From CAUJIW01 sp963205175 (lineage in GTDB: Bacteria; Pseudomonadota; Alphaproteobacteria; Sphingomonadales; Sphingomonadaceae), in NCBI GenBank assembly GCA_041060555.1, contig JBEUDS010000024.1: DNA of 54,043 nucleotides. One strand, written 5' to 3'. Below the pieces are notes generated by a model. The model was given only the letters and a program-made list of their open reading frames with translations. It was not told where the DNA came from and did not search any database. Positions 18,550 through 27,400 of the stretch are shown here, piece after piece (position 1 is the stretch's first letter; every line of letters begins with the position of its first letter). The position numbers and the translations under genes were made by a program.

Positions 18550-19197
18550 ATGATGACAGGCGAGGCGGCAGACTTCTATTTTGATCCGGTTTCGCCGTTC
18601 GCCTTTCTCGCCTGGCGGCTGTTGCGGCGCGACGGATTTCCGCGGCGGGTTCGACCGGTGCCGATTGTGCTGGCGGCAGTGCTTGATCACTGGGGTCAAC
18701 GCGGACCAGCGGAGATTCCGCCCAAGCGGCTCGTGACCTACCGGCATTGCCTGTGGCTCGCCGGTCGGCATGGCATCGAGATGCGGTTCCCGCCTGTTCA
18801 CCCGTTCCGTTCGCTTGAGGCGTCACGTCTCATCGTGTCGCTGGGGGCGACGCCGGCGGCTGTCGATGCCATCTTTCAGGCGATTTTCGTGGAGGGACAC
18901 GACCTGGGCGCGCCGGACGTGATGGAGACGCTTTGTGCGCAGCTGGGGCTGCCGGGGGCGTCGCCGCTCACGGTCCCGGCGGTCAAGGATGGGCTCAGGG
19001 CCAACACGGACATAGCGATCGCACATGGTGTTTTTGGCGTGCCGACCCTGATCGTGGATGGCGAGACATTCTGGGGAGTGGATGCATTGGACATGGCGCG
19101 GGAGTATTGCGCCAATCCGGAGATGTTCCGGATGCCGGATATGAAGCGGCTGGAAGCGGTGGACCAGGGCGGGCAGCGTAAGGTGAAGGCGACATGA
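18550..19197 (+). CDS. 2-hydroxychromene-2-carboxylate isomerase/GST-kappa-like protein
   Basis: 215 residues with the DsbA-like thioredoxin fold of the kappa glutathione transferases. The opening FYFDPVSPFAFLAWRLL, with Ser at the glutathione site, and the VFGVPTLIVDGETFWGVDAL segment are diagnostic. The class includes the naphthalene-pathway isomerase NahD, but many members act on unknown substrates with glutathione. The ATG pair at 18550/18553 follows AGAGGGCAAGG. Earlier in-frame starts would run through the 20-bp inverted repeat. Its last codons overlap the thioesterase start by four nt. Confidence 0.88.
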   Translation: MMTGEAADFYFDPVSPFAFLAWRLLRRDGFPRRVRPVPIVLAAVLDHWGQRGPAEIPPKRLVTYRHCLWLAGRHGIEMRFPPVHPFRSLEASRLIVSLGATPAAVDAIFQAIFVEGHDLGAPDVMETLCAQLGLPGASPLTVPAVKDGLRANTDIAIAHGVFGVPTLIVDGETFWGVDALDMAREYCANPEMFRMPDMKRLEAVDQGGQRKVKAT

Positions 19198-19637
19198 CGG
19201 CAAACGATGACGACACGGTGCTGGCGCGGGTGCGGGAGAGCTTCGATCGGCAGAGCTTCATGGCGACGATCGGCGCCGAGATCACGGCAGCCGCCGCTGG
19301 TCTGGTGGAGGTGCGGCTGCCTTATCGCGAGGATCTGTGTCAGCAGAACGGCTATCTGCATGGCGGCATCGTCGGTGCGGTTGCTGATGTTGCAGGCGGC
19401 TATGCCGCCTATTCGGTCTTTCCCGACGGCAGCGACGTGCTGACGGTGGAATACAAGATCAACATGGTGGCGCCGGCGCAGGGCGACTGGTTGCGGGCGG
19501 TGGGCCAGGTCATCCGCGCGGGGCGCACGCTGACGATCTGCGACTTCAAGGTCTATGGCGAGCGCGCCGACGGCGACAGCCGGCTCTGCGCGACGGGCCA
19601 GCAGACTCTGATGCGCATGGACCGCCGCGCCGGGTGA
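19194..19637 (+). CDS. PaaI-family thioesterase
   Basis: 147 residues, single hotdog domain. NGYLHGGIVGAVADVAGGYAA is the PaaI/4HBT catalytic segment (HGG followed by Asp), and VEYKINMVAPAQGDWLRAVG is the central strand pair. It probably hydrolyses an acyl- or aryl-CoA. It is translationally coupled to the isomerase-like gene by ATGA overlap. With the divergent dioxygenase this suggests a small catabolic or modifying pathway, but no substrate can be named. Confidence 0.9.
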   Translation: MTANDDDTVLARVRESFDRQSFMATIGAEITAAAAGLVEVRLPYREDLCQQNGYLHGGIVGAVADVAGGYAAYSVFPDGSDVLTVEYKINMVAPAQGDWLRAVGQVIRAGRTLTICDFKVYGERADGDSRLCATGQQTLMRMDRRAG

Positions 19638-19648
19638 CGGCGGCGTTT

Positions 19649-19804
19649 CTAGCCGCGCGCAAAGCGAGGCAGCGTGGGCCCGTCGCAGCTTTCCGGGCGC
19701 GGCGCGCGGGAATCGGCTTCCGGCGTGCAATCGGCTTGCGTCGGGATCTGGTGGCAGGCAGCCAGAGGCACGGTCGCCAGCAGGATGAGGATCAGCCGGC
19801 GCAT
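19649..19804 (-). CDS. Small lipoprotein (51 residues)
   Basis: Reads MRRLILILLATVPLAACHQ followed by about 30 polar residues. The short hydrophobic leader and lipobox PLAAC, with Cys17, mark it as a lipoprotein precursor. Its ATG overlaps the end of the SnoaL-like gene by 13 nt on the same strand, so it is probably the third gene of the LysE operon. There is no independent ribosome site. The mature peptide has two further Cys and no known motif. The short length leaves some doubt. Confidence 0.5.
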   Translation of the reverse strand: MRRLILILLATVPLAACHQIPTQADCTPEADSRAPRPESCDGPTLPRFARG

Positions 19805-20175
19805 GGCTGGCGGGCGCCGTAAAGCGCCTCCCCCGTGATTTGCCGCCCGTCACGAAACGTCATGATCTCGACGGCGCGCGTCGTGCCGTCCGGGCGGTCA
19901 ACCTCATAGATCACGACGAGCGTTTGCCGTTCTTCATCGCACACCGTGCCGACAGGCCGGAAATGCAGCAGGGGCGCCTGACGCAGTGCTTCTTCCCAGT
20001 AGGCGCGCAGCGCCTCGACGCCGCTAATGGTGGCGCGTCCGGTCAGGGTGGTGGCCAGCGGACTGATGAAGCACGCGTCGGGCGCGAAGGGGGCAAGGAT
20101 GCCGTCCAGGTTCCGGGCATTCCAGCAGGCGATCCAGTGATCGGCATGGGCGCACAGCGCATCACGTGAGAGCAT
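19792..20175 (-). CDS. SnoaL-like/NTF2-fold protein
   Basis: 127 residues of the NTF2-like superfamily. HADHWIACWNARNLDGILAPF, then FISPLATTLTGRATISGVEAL, is the cone-shaped pocket pattern. Members include isomerases, hydratases and ligand-binding proteins; a role here is unknown. GAGGAG stands 9 nt before the ATG. It lies 11 nt after the LysE stop, so it is an operon partner of the exporter and may act on, or bind, the exported compound (inference). Confidence 0.8.
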   Translation of the reverse strand: MLSRDALCAHADHWIACWNARNLDGILAPFAPDACFISPLATTLTGRATISGVEALRAYWEEALRQAPLLHFRPVGTVCDEERQTLVVIYEVDRPDGTTRAVEIMTFRDGRQITGEALYGARQPCAG

Positions 20176-20186
20176 CGCTTTTCTCC

Positions 20187-20780
20187 TCAGATCAGGAACA
20201 GCAGCGCGGTGAGGGCTGTCAGGATGGCCATGGCGCGGATGAAGGCGCGCATCACCGTCGGGCTGTCGAGAATTTCGCGCGCGCCGGCGCCCATCGCCGC
20301 CCAGGTCGCGATGGAGGGCAGGCCGACAATGACGAACATCGCGATGATCGGCGCCATCTGCAGCGGCAGCGGCTGGTTGGGGGTGGTGAAGGTGGCGATC
20401 GCCGGGACGCAGATCGCCCACGCCTTGGGGTTGGCGAACTGGAAGCCGGCGGCCCGCCAGAAGCCGAGCGGTCGCGCGCTGGTGTGCGTGTCGACGCCGC
20501 CACGGCGCCACAAGGCAAGGGCCAGCCAGCCCAGATAGAGCGCGCCGGCGATCCGCACCGCCCAGCGCAGCCACGGGCTCGCCTCGAACAGGCCGGCCGC
20601 GCCCAGTCCGCACAGGGCGAGCATGGCGGCGCAACCGACATTGATGCCCAGCAGATGCGGCACGGTGCGGCGGAAGCCGAAGGTCAGGCCCGAGGAGGCC
20701 AGCATGATGTTGTTCGGCCCCGGCGTGGCGGTGCAGACAAAGCAGTATAGGGCAAGTGAGCTGAGCTGGGTATAATCCAT
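20187..20780 (-). CDS. LysE/RhtB-family amino acid exporter
   Basis: 197 residues with about six membrane helices. The N-terminal CTATPGPNNIMLASSGLTFG is the LysE/RhtB signature. The family exports amino acids and derivatives across the inner membrane. The ATG has GGAGG 6 nt upstream. It is divergent from the MocR-type regulator over about 77 nt that contain the ATTGT...ACAAT site, and leads an operon with the SnoaL-like gene and a small lipoprotein. Export of the product of the nearby dioxygenase is an attractive inference. Confidence 0.9.
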   Translation of the reverse strand: MDYTQLSSLALYCFVCTATPGPNNIMLASSGLTFGFRRTVPHLLGINVGCAAMLALCGLGAAGLFEASPWLRWAVRIAGALYLGWLALALWRRGGVDTHTSARPLGFWRAAGFQFANPKAWAICVPAIATFTTPNQPLPLQMAPIIAMFVIVGLPSIATWAAMGAGAREILDSPTVMRAFIRAMAILTALTALLFLI

Positions 20781-20833
20781 AGTGGCCTCCGGCTCCTTCA
20801 ATGTGTAGAATTGAACCAAGAGTCAAAGGCAAT

Positions 20834-20849
20834 ATTGTCATATAACAAT
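20834..20849. promoter_or_regulatory. Operator-like site, copy 2 (MocR/LysE promoter)
   Basis: ATTGTCATATAACAAT, arms ATTGT/ACAAT. It starts 24 nt before the MocR start and about 54 nt before the LysE start, so it could control both. A TTGAAC at 20811 with TATTGT at 20833 gives a 16-nt-spaced promoter for the regulator that overlaps the site. It is the partner of the dioxygenase site at 18476. Confidence 0.7.
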
Positions 20850-20857
20850 GCGGGGTG

Positions 20858-22246
20858 ATGACCGTGTGGCGGCCCAGGATCGAAGAAGGTGACGCGCCGC
20901 TGTACGAGCGGCTTGTCGAGGCGCTGGCAAAGGATATCCGCAATGGCCGCTTGGCGGCCGGTGATCGGTTGCCGCCGCACCGGGAGCTGGCGCATCAGCT
21001 GACCATGGCGGTAGGCACGGTGAGTCGCGCCTATGCCGAGGCCGAGCGGCGCGGACTGATCGCCAGTCATGTCGGCCGCGGGTCGTTCATCGCTGGCACC
21101 CGCCCGACGGGGCGCGCGCCCGAGTCGGGTGGTCCGATCGACATGGCGCTCAACCTGCCGCCGCTGGAGCCGGCCCGACGCTGGCTGGATGAAGGGTTGC
21201 TGCGGGTGCGCCGGCGGCCGGACATCATGGACGTGGTCGGCTATGGCCCGGTGGAAGGCCTGGCGGCGGTACGCTATGCCGGTGCTGACTGGCTGCGGCG
21301 GCGGCACAGGGTCAGCCGCGCCGATGTGGCGACGGTGATCCAGTGCAACGGTGGCCAGCATGCCATGGCGCTGGTTTTCGCGGCGGCGGCCCGTCCGGGC
21401 GAGACCATCCTGTGCGACGCGGCAACCTATCCCGGCATCCGCACGCTGACCGACCATGCCGGTTACCGGCTGGCAGGCGTGGCCGCCGATGCGCGCGGCA
21501 TGGAACCGGCGGCCCTGGACGCCGCGGCCGCCAGCACCGGCGCGCGGGCGGTCATCCTCATTCCGACACTGCACAATCCGACCACCGTCACCCTCGATGC
21601 CGGACGTCGGCAGGAGATCGTCGCCGTCGCCCGGGCGCGCGACCTCGTCATTGTCGAGGACGATGCCTATCGCGTGTTCGCGGCCGCCGATTGTCCGGCG
21701 AGCTTCGCTGATCTGGCGCCAGAGCGGACCTTTCTCATCGCCGGTGTGTCCAAGTCGCTGGCGCCGGGGCTGCGGCTGGGCTTCATCGTGCCGCCGGAAG
21801 GCGGTGACTACCGCGATCGCGTGCTGATCGGCGCCCGGGCGCTGGGCTATTGTCCCCCGCCGCTCGGTGGCCTGATGTTCGCCCAGTGGCTGGACGATGG
21901 CGTTGCCGACCGCATCACCGACGAGATCGTGGCGGAAGTGCGCGCCCGCACCGACATCGCTCGTGCGGCGCTGGGGAGCGCCATGGCGCCACCAGGTGCG
22001 CCGCAGACCCTGCACGTCTGGCTGCCGATGCCCCTGCTCGAAGCGGAACGGGTGGCCGGGCGTGCGCTGCGGGCCGGCGTGATGGTGACGCCACCGGACG
22101 CCCCGATGATGAGTCCCGCAGCCGCTGGCGGGCTCCGGCTCTGTCTTGGCGCGGTGTCGAGCCAGGAGATGCTTCGCCAGGCGCTGGACGTGGTCAAGGT
22201 GGCGCTGGGGCGCGACGGTTCAGGGGGCAGTCGCGCCATCATCTGA
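20858..22246 (+). CDS. MocR/PdxR-type regulator (GntR HTH plus aminotransferase domain)
   Basis: 462 residues. The N-terminal winged helix of the GntR type is seen in LAAGDRLPPHRELAHQLTMA and VGTVSRAYAEAERRGLI (about 28-66). A fold-type-I aminotransferase domain follows, with PTLHNPTTVTLD, VEDDAYR and the PLP Lys in GVSKSLAPGLRLGF. MocR proteins use PLP and an amino-compound ligand to control transporters or biosynthesis. It is divergent from the LysE operon. An in-frame GTG three nt upstream is an alternative start. It probably controls its own promoter and the dioxygenase through the shared 19-bp site. Confidence 0.92.
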   Translation: MTVWRPRIEEGDAPLYERLVEALAKDIRNGRLAAGDRLPPHRELAHQLTMAVGTVSRAYAEAERRGLIASHVGRGSFIAGTRPTGRAPESGGPIDMALNLPPLEPARRWLDEGLLRVRRRPDIMDVVGYGPVEGLAAVRYAGADWLRRRHRVSRADVATVIQCNGGQHAMALVFAAAARPGETILCDAATYPGIRTLTDHAGYRLAGVAADARGMEPAALDAAAASTGARAVILIPTLHNPTTVTLDAGRRQEIVAVARARDLVIVEDDAYRVFAAADCPASFADLAPERTFLIAGVSKSLAPGLRLGFIVPPEGGDYRDRVLIGARALGYCPPPLGGLMFAQWLDDGVADRITDEIVAEVRARTDIARAALGSAMAPPGAPQTLHVWLPMPLLEAERVAGRALRAGVMVTPPDAPMMSPAAAGGLRLCLGAVSSQEMLRQALDVVKVALGRDGSGGSRAII

Positions 22247-22268
22247 GCGGCGGCCCTGGTCGCCAGCT

Positions 22269-22697
22269 TCAGTTGACGCGCGTCCAGGTCTGGCTGCGGC
22301 AGAAGGGCGCGACAATGCAGCCCCGCAGGCGCAAGGCGCCATCGGGACGAAGTTCGGCGGCGCCATGATAGGTGCCGCCATCCTCCGGGTTGTAGACCCA
22401 GCCGTCGCCCCAGCGGCCGGGCCCCAGCGGCCGCAGTTTCAGCATCAGCAGACCCTTGAGAGGGCGCTCGCGCAGCGATGCGTCGCGATTGCGACTGTCG
22501 CGCTGATCGGGATGCGCCCGCAGCCGGGGCGAGGTGACGACATGCCCGCAGATGGCCTCGCCGCAGGCGGTGAGATGCACGGTCGCGCCACCATCGCTCT
22601 GGGTGCGCCAGGTACCCTGGATCGATCCGGTGTCGGTTGGTGCCGGGCCGATGGCGATGGTCGCGGCCAGCAGCGGCAGCAGCAGCGCGACGGTCAT
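22269..22697 (-). CDS. DUF2147 exported protein
   Basis: 142 residues with an N-terminal signal peptide (MTVALLLPLLAATIAI, cut near residue 20). The mature part follows the DUF2147 pattern: GTWRTQSDGGATVHLTACGE, LKGLLMLKLRPLGPGRWGDG and WVYNPEDGGTY, ending in RGCIVAPFCRSQTWTR. Members are small lipocalin-like periplasmic proteins of unknown role. The ATG overlaps the stop of the PF10118 gene by four nt, so the two are co-translated. Confidence 0.88.
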   Translation of the reverse strand: MTVALLLPLLAATIAIGPAPTDTGSIQGTWRTQSDGGATVHLTACGEAICGHVVTSPRLRAHPDQRDSRNRDASLRERPLKGLLMLKLRPLGPGRWGDGWVYNPEDGGTYHGAAELRPDGALRLRGCIVAPFCRSQTWTRVN

Positions 22698-23596
22698 GAC
22701 AGGCTCGGACTTTCGCGCAGCACCAGCGTCTGTTCGACCGCATCGATCAGCGGCCGGTCATCGTGGATCCAGGGATGAAAGCCGGGCCGGAAATAGCTCA
22801 GATAGGCCCCGGCGACCTGGCGAAGCAGCCCCGGCCGGACGAACAGATAGGCTATCAGGCGCGCCCAGGGTCGTGGGCCCGTCAGGCCGTCGCGGGCGAA
22901 CAGGTCGGCGATGTTGCGCGTGATGGTGCCGATCAGGACGCCGGTCGCCAGCAGCATGGTCGAGGTGCGCAGCAGCCAGCGGCGCCATGCAGGCAGGTGG
23001 CTGCTCGCCTTGAGGAAGGTGTCAAACGCGACCGCCTTGTGCTCGATTTCCTCGATGGCATGCCAGCGCCACATCGCCCGCGCCTCCTCGGTCGCACCGT
23101 CCAGATGACGCGGGTCGGTGAGGATCGCGTGGGCCAGAATGGCGGTGAAATGCTCCAGCGCGATGGTGACGCCCAGCTGCTGCAGCGGCGGCCGGGTGCG
23201 GGCGACATCGAGCACGGCGCGGGTACGCTCTTCCAGCGCCCGGACGTCGATGCCGTGGCTGGCGGTCTGGTTGTTGAAAAAGCGGTGTTCGCGCGTGTGC
23301 ATGAACTCCTGGGCGACGAAGGCGTCGATCTGCGCCTTCAGCGGATCGGGCATTTGCGACCGGAAGGCGCGCACGCTGTCGATGAAGAAACGCTCGCCGT
23401 GCGGAAAGGTGACGGACAGCGCGTCGAACACGGCGGTCGCCACGGGGTCGTCCGCCAGCCACCAGCGGCGGCGCGGGCCGTGGCGGCCGAAACTGATGTC
23501 GCGTGGCGTGATGGCGAGATCGTCGGGCGTCCGGGCAGCCATGCCCCGGGTCATCGGGGCAGTCGCCGGTGCGGATGTCGATCCTGGCTCGGTCAT
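22694..23596 (-). CDS. PF10118 predicted metal-dependent hydrolase
   Basis: 300 residues, largely helical. The metal-binding pattern is FVAQEFMHTREHRFFN, ALEHFTAILAHAIL and WHAIEEIEHKAVAFD, a ferritin-like di-metal arrangement of Glu and His. The family name says hydrolase, but biochemical evidence is thin; an oxygenase or lipid role is also possible. A hydrophobic stretch LLRTSTMLLATGVLIGTI may contact membrane. It is divergent from a TetR regulator across a 34-bp inverted repeat and is probably its target. It is followed by the DUF2147 gene. Confidence 0.88.
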   Translation of the reverse strand: MTEPGSTSAPATAPMTRGMAARTPDDLAITPRDISFGRHGPRRRWWLADDPVATAVFDALSVTFPHGERFFIDSVRAFRSQMPDPLKAQIDAFVAQEFMHTREHRFFNNQTASHGIDVRALEERTRAVLDVARTRPPLQQLGVTIALEHFTAILAHAILTDPRHLDGATEEARAMWRWHAIEEIEHKAVAFDTFLKASSHLPAWRRWLLRTSTMLLATGVLIGTITRNIADLFARDGLTGPRPWARLIAYLFVRPGLLRQVAGAYLSYFRPGFHPWIHDDRPLIDAVEQTLVLRESPSLS

Positions 23597-23670
23597 GACA
23601 GGATTCCTTGCGGTCGTGGGGGCGTGTACTATGGGTCGCGCGCACCCAGGGGGGTTGCAGCGGTACGGAA

Positions 23671-23704
23671 GTTTCGTTATTTACATTATTGTAGATAGCG
23701 AAAC
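23671..23704. promoter_or_regulatory. 34-bp inverted-repeat operator (TetR type)
   Basis: The arms GTTTCG, TAT and TACA match CGAAAC, ATA and TGTA on the other side with two wobble mismatches, around the centre TTAT. It lies between the divergent PF10118 and TetR genes, 22 nt before the TetR start. A partial copy of the right-reading half, TATTTACAT, recurs at 23716-23724. Binding by the adjacent TetR protein is inferred. Confidence 0.75.
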
Positions 23705-23726
23705 TGTCAATGGGGTATTTACATCA

Positions 23727-24356
23727 ATGTCATCAGGCGGGGTGTTGGCGAGCGTGTCCAAGGGGGGAGAACGGCCCAAGCGGCGGCGGCGCGGACTGGA
23801 GGAAGCCCGGCAGGAGGCTGTCGCGGCCGCCCGTCAGTTGCTGATTGCTGGCGGACCGAGTGCGGTCACCCTCAAGAACGTCGGCGATGCCATTGGCGTC
23901 ACCCACGCGAACCTGATTCATCATTTCGGCTCGGCGGCCGGGCTCCAGTCGGCGCTGATGGGATCGATGGTGCGTGACCTCGCCCAGGCGCTTGCCGCTG
24001 CCGTGGAGCATGTCCGGTCCGATGAAGCAGCGCCGCGCGCCCTGGTCGACCAGGTGTTCGATGCCTTTGATCAGGGCGGCGCCGGACGGCTGGCGGCCTG
24101 GATCGCATTGTCCGGCGATCTGTCGCACCTCGAACCGATCCGCGCTGCCGTGCAGGATCTGGTGGATGCCATTCAGGAGAAGGCCGCGGGCGGCAATCCC
24201 GAGGCCCGGCGGCGGATCACCTCGGTGGTGATGTTCATTGCCCTGTGCGCGTTCGGCGACGCCCTGATCGGCGGGCCGCTGCGCGACATGCTGGAGCGGG
24301 AGGACGACGCGGGCCGGCGGATCGTCGCCCATCTGCTGCCGAGTTTCTTCGAATAA
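23727..24356 (+). CDS. TetR/AcrR-family regulator
   Basis: 209 residues. The N-terminal TetR DNA-binding domain is seen in AAARQLLIAGGPSAVTLKNV and GDAIGVTHANLIHHFGSAAG, after a basic RPKRRRRGLEEAR stretch. The C-terminal domain, about residues 85-205, would bind a hydrophobic ligand. It probably represses itself and the divergent PF10118-DUF2147 pair. It converges with the TonB receptor gene, with a terminator between them. Confidence 0.92.
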   Translation: MSSGGVLASVSKGGERPKRRRRGLEEARQEAVAAARQLLIAGGPSAVTLKNVGDAIGVTHANLIHHFGSAAGLQSALMGSMVRDLAQALAAAVEHVRSDEAAPRALVDQVFDAFDQGGAGRLAAWIALSGDLSHLEPIRAAVQDLVDAIQEKAAGGNPEARRRITSVVMFIALCAFGDALIGGPLRDMLEREDDAGRRIVAHLLPSFFE

Positions 24357-24371
24357 CAGGCAGATTCCGGC

Positions 24372-24409
24372 GAAAACAAAATGGAGGCGACGCTCGCGCA
24401 CCGCCTCCA
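24372..24409 (-). terminator. Intrinsic terminator of the TonB receptor gene
   Basis: On the minus strand TGGAGGCG pairs with CGCCTCCA across 12 nt and is followed by ATTTTGTTTTCG, a T-rich tract. It lies 22 nt after the receptor stop. Confidence 0.8.
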
Positions 24410-24431
24410 CCAGAGGCCCCCGGGAGAGGGA

Positions 24432-27400
24432 TCAGAAGCGCTTCGCGATGCTGAAGCCGATCAGGCGCGGATCGAGCGTGAACACATTGGTGGTCAGGCC
24501 CGAGTCGTCACTGTTGGTGAAGGCATCGGTGATCGGCGTGTCGTCGAACAGGTTCTTCACATAGGCCTGGAATGTCAGCCCGCGCTCCTCGTTTTCGACC
24601 GTCAGCGAGACGTTGACGTTGTCCCACGCCTTCAGGCGATCATAGGCGGTGTTGTAGGCCCGCGCATAGCTCTTGCCCTGACGATAATAGTCGCCGCGCA
24701 GGGTGACGCTCCAGCTGTCGTTCGGCTGCCAGCTATACTGGGCACCGATGTTGATGGTGTAGTGCGGCGAATTCGGCATCTCGTTGCCGCCAATATCGGC
24801 GGCAATGCCCGCGCCGTTGCCCGGCGTCGTCGCGGGGTCGTAGACGACCCCGGTCAGCATGGACAGCAGGCTGCCCTCGCTGAGGTCGCCCAGCAGACTG
24901 CCGCCACACAGGCCGTTGAGCGCCAGCTGGGCAACCGGGCTTGCGAGGATCTGCGACACCACCGTTGTCGGCGCGATGCAGTTCGATGTCAGCTGCATCC
25001 ACGGCTTGACCAGGGTGTAATCGGGGTTGCCCTGGGTGCGGTTCATCACGTCGATGGACATGGTGCCATCGGCGATCCGGGTGTCGAGGTAGCCCACCGT
25101 GGCGTTCATGCGGAATGCCGGTGTCGGCCGCCACACTGTCTCCAGTTCCAGGCCCCAGATCCGGGTATCGAAATTCTCGTTGGCCGCGGTGCGGTCGACG
25201 ATCTTAGAGACCTGGTAGTTGTTGTAATCATAGTAGAAGGCCGAGCCATTGAGGATCAGCGTGCCGCCCAGCATGGTGTTCTTCATGCCGATCTCGAAGG
25301 CGTTGACATACTCCGGCTTGAAGGTCGCCGGTGCGGCGGCGAACGACAGCCATTCGGGATTGGCATCAATACCCGGGGGATTGGCGCCGCCGCCCTTGTA
25401 GCCGCGCGCATAGGAGGCATAGACCAGCGTCTGGTCGGTGAAGCGGAGATCCGGCTGCCAGTCGATCGCCAGTCGTCCGGTCATCTTGCCCCAGCTCTGG
25501 CGGACAGGATCAAGCTCGCGGAAGCCGCTGTCGACATAGCCGAAGCCGGGCACCCCGGAGGCCATCAGCAACTGGGTCGGAAAGATGCGCGAGGTCTTCT
25601 TGTCGTCGGTGTAGCGCAGGCCGGCGGTGAGCTTGACGGTCGGCGCCATCTGCCAGTAGGCCTCGCCGAAGATGGCCTTGGATGTCACCTTGTAGGGGTT
25701 CTGGCTGCGGAAATAATTATGCCCCTCGCCGTTGATCTCGCTGAGCGGATTAGGGTCGACATAGACGCAGCCCGATGTGGAACCGAGCGGGCAGTCACCG
25801 TTGTTGGCGGTGTTGAAAAAGCCCTCGGCGATGGCGGAGGCCAGATTGAACAGGACGTAATAATCCTCTCTGGTCTTGTAGCGCAGATAATTGGCGCCAA
25901 CGCTGAAGTTGAACGGGCCATCGAAGCTCGATTGCAGGCGGACCTCCTGCGACCACTGCTTGCTGCGGGCGGTGTTGATGTCGAGCCCGGCGATGGTGTT
26001 GGAGGTGCCCAGCTGCGGGTCGGTGTAATAGCCGCCCGGTGAGATGCCGGTGATGGGATTGCCGAAGAGATCGATCAGGGCGGAGGAATCGCTGAACACC
26101 GGCTGGGTGTTGAAGCGATTATAGTCCTGCGAGGAATAATATTTGTCCTTGCTGTAGAGGGTCTGGGACGACAACACGAGAGAATCGCTGAGGTCGAAGT
26201 CCAGATTGAGCTGGAAGATATCGTTGCGCGCCCGATAGCGCGGATCGAACTGCGAGGCGATTTCCCGCAGGTCGCGCGACTGCATCGCGCCGCCGTAGGG
26301 GTCGACGCCGGGTTGCAGCAGGGTGACGACCTCGAAGGTCGAGGGGTTGTAGCCCAGCTGCACCATCTGCTGCGCGGAATAAACCAGCTGCAGGCTGTTG
26401 CCGTTGGGCGTGCCGTACGCCTCGTCGGCATAGAGCGAAGCCGACTGGCAACCCTGGCTCAGCTGACCCTGGATGGCGCTGTCGGTGATGGCGATGCCGC
26501 CCAGCTCGGCGGGGCCGGGGTCGCGGGTGCACAGCTGCTTGCCGGTGCGTGATCGGTCGTCGTTCTCGTCGAAATGTTCCCAGATGAAATTGGCCCGGAA
26601 GCGATCGGTTGGCGTCCAGGCGACGGACACGCGGGTGGACCACAGGTCGCGGCCGTTGACGTCGTGGTCGGTGACGCTGTTGTAGTCGAATCCGTCGCGC
26701 TGGGTGCTGGCGCCGGCCAGGCGAATGGCCAGCGTGTCCGCCAGCGGCAAGTTTATGAAGCCGCTCAGGCGGCGGGTGTCGTAATTGCCGGCTTCCAGCT
26801 TTACCTGGCCATCGAACTCATCGCCGGGCCTGGCGGTGATGACGTTGACGACGCCGCCGGTGGCGTTGCGGCCATACAGGGTGCCTTGCGGGCCGCGCAG
26901 CGCCTCGACCCGCTCGATGTCGTAATATTCCTGCTCGAACAGCCGGTTGCGGATCATCGGCGTATTGTTGAAGCTCACCGCCACCGCCGGATCGGTGGTG
27001 ACCGACACCGCCTTGGTGCCCACGCCGCGGATCTGGAAATTATACCCCGAGAAGTTGTTCTTGCTGAAGCTGACGTTGGGGATCGCTTTCAGCAGGTCGG
27101 CGCCGCCCTCGATCTTCATGGCGTCGAGTGTTTCCATGGTGAAGGCCGACACCGCGATCGGTACCGTCTGAATGCCCTCTTCCTTTTTCTGCGCGGTTAC
27201 AACCAGTTCTTCCAGCATGGTGACGTTGGCAGGGGTCGCTGCCACAGCTGGCCGTGGGGCAGGTGCGGGCGCGGCGCTGGCCGGTGCGGCACTGCTGGCG
27301 ATGATCGGGGTCACGGCAAAGACATTGCCATTGCGCTGTACGGCAAGACCGGTGCCGGCGAGCAGGATTCGCAGTGCGGCTTCCGGATCAGCGTTGGCGT

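Noticed and set aside
19634..19822. 62-codon plus-strand frame after the thioesterase
   Set aside because: Arg-rich, without features; the minus strand here carries a better candidate, the small lipoprotein.
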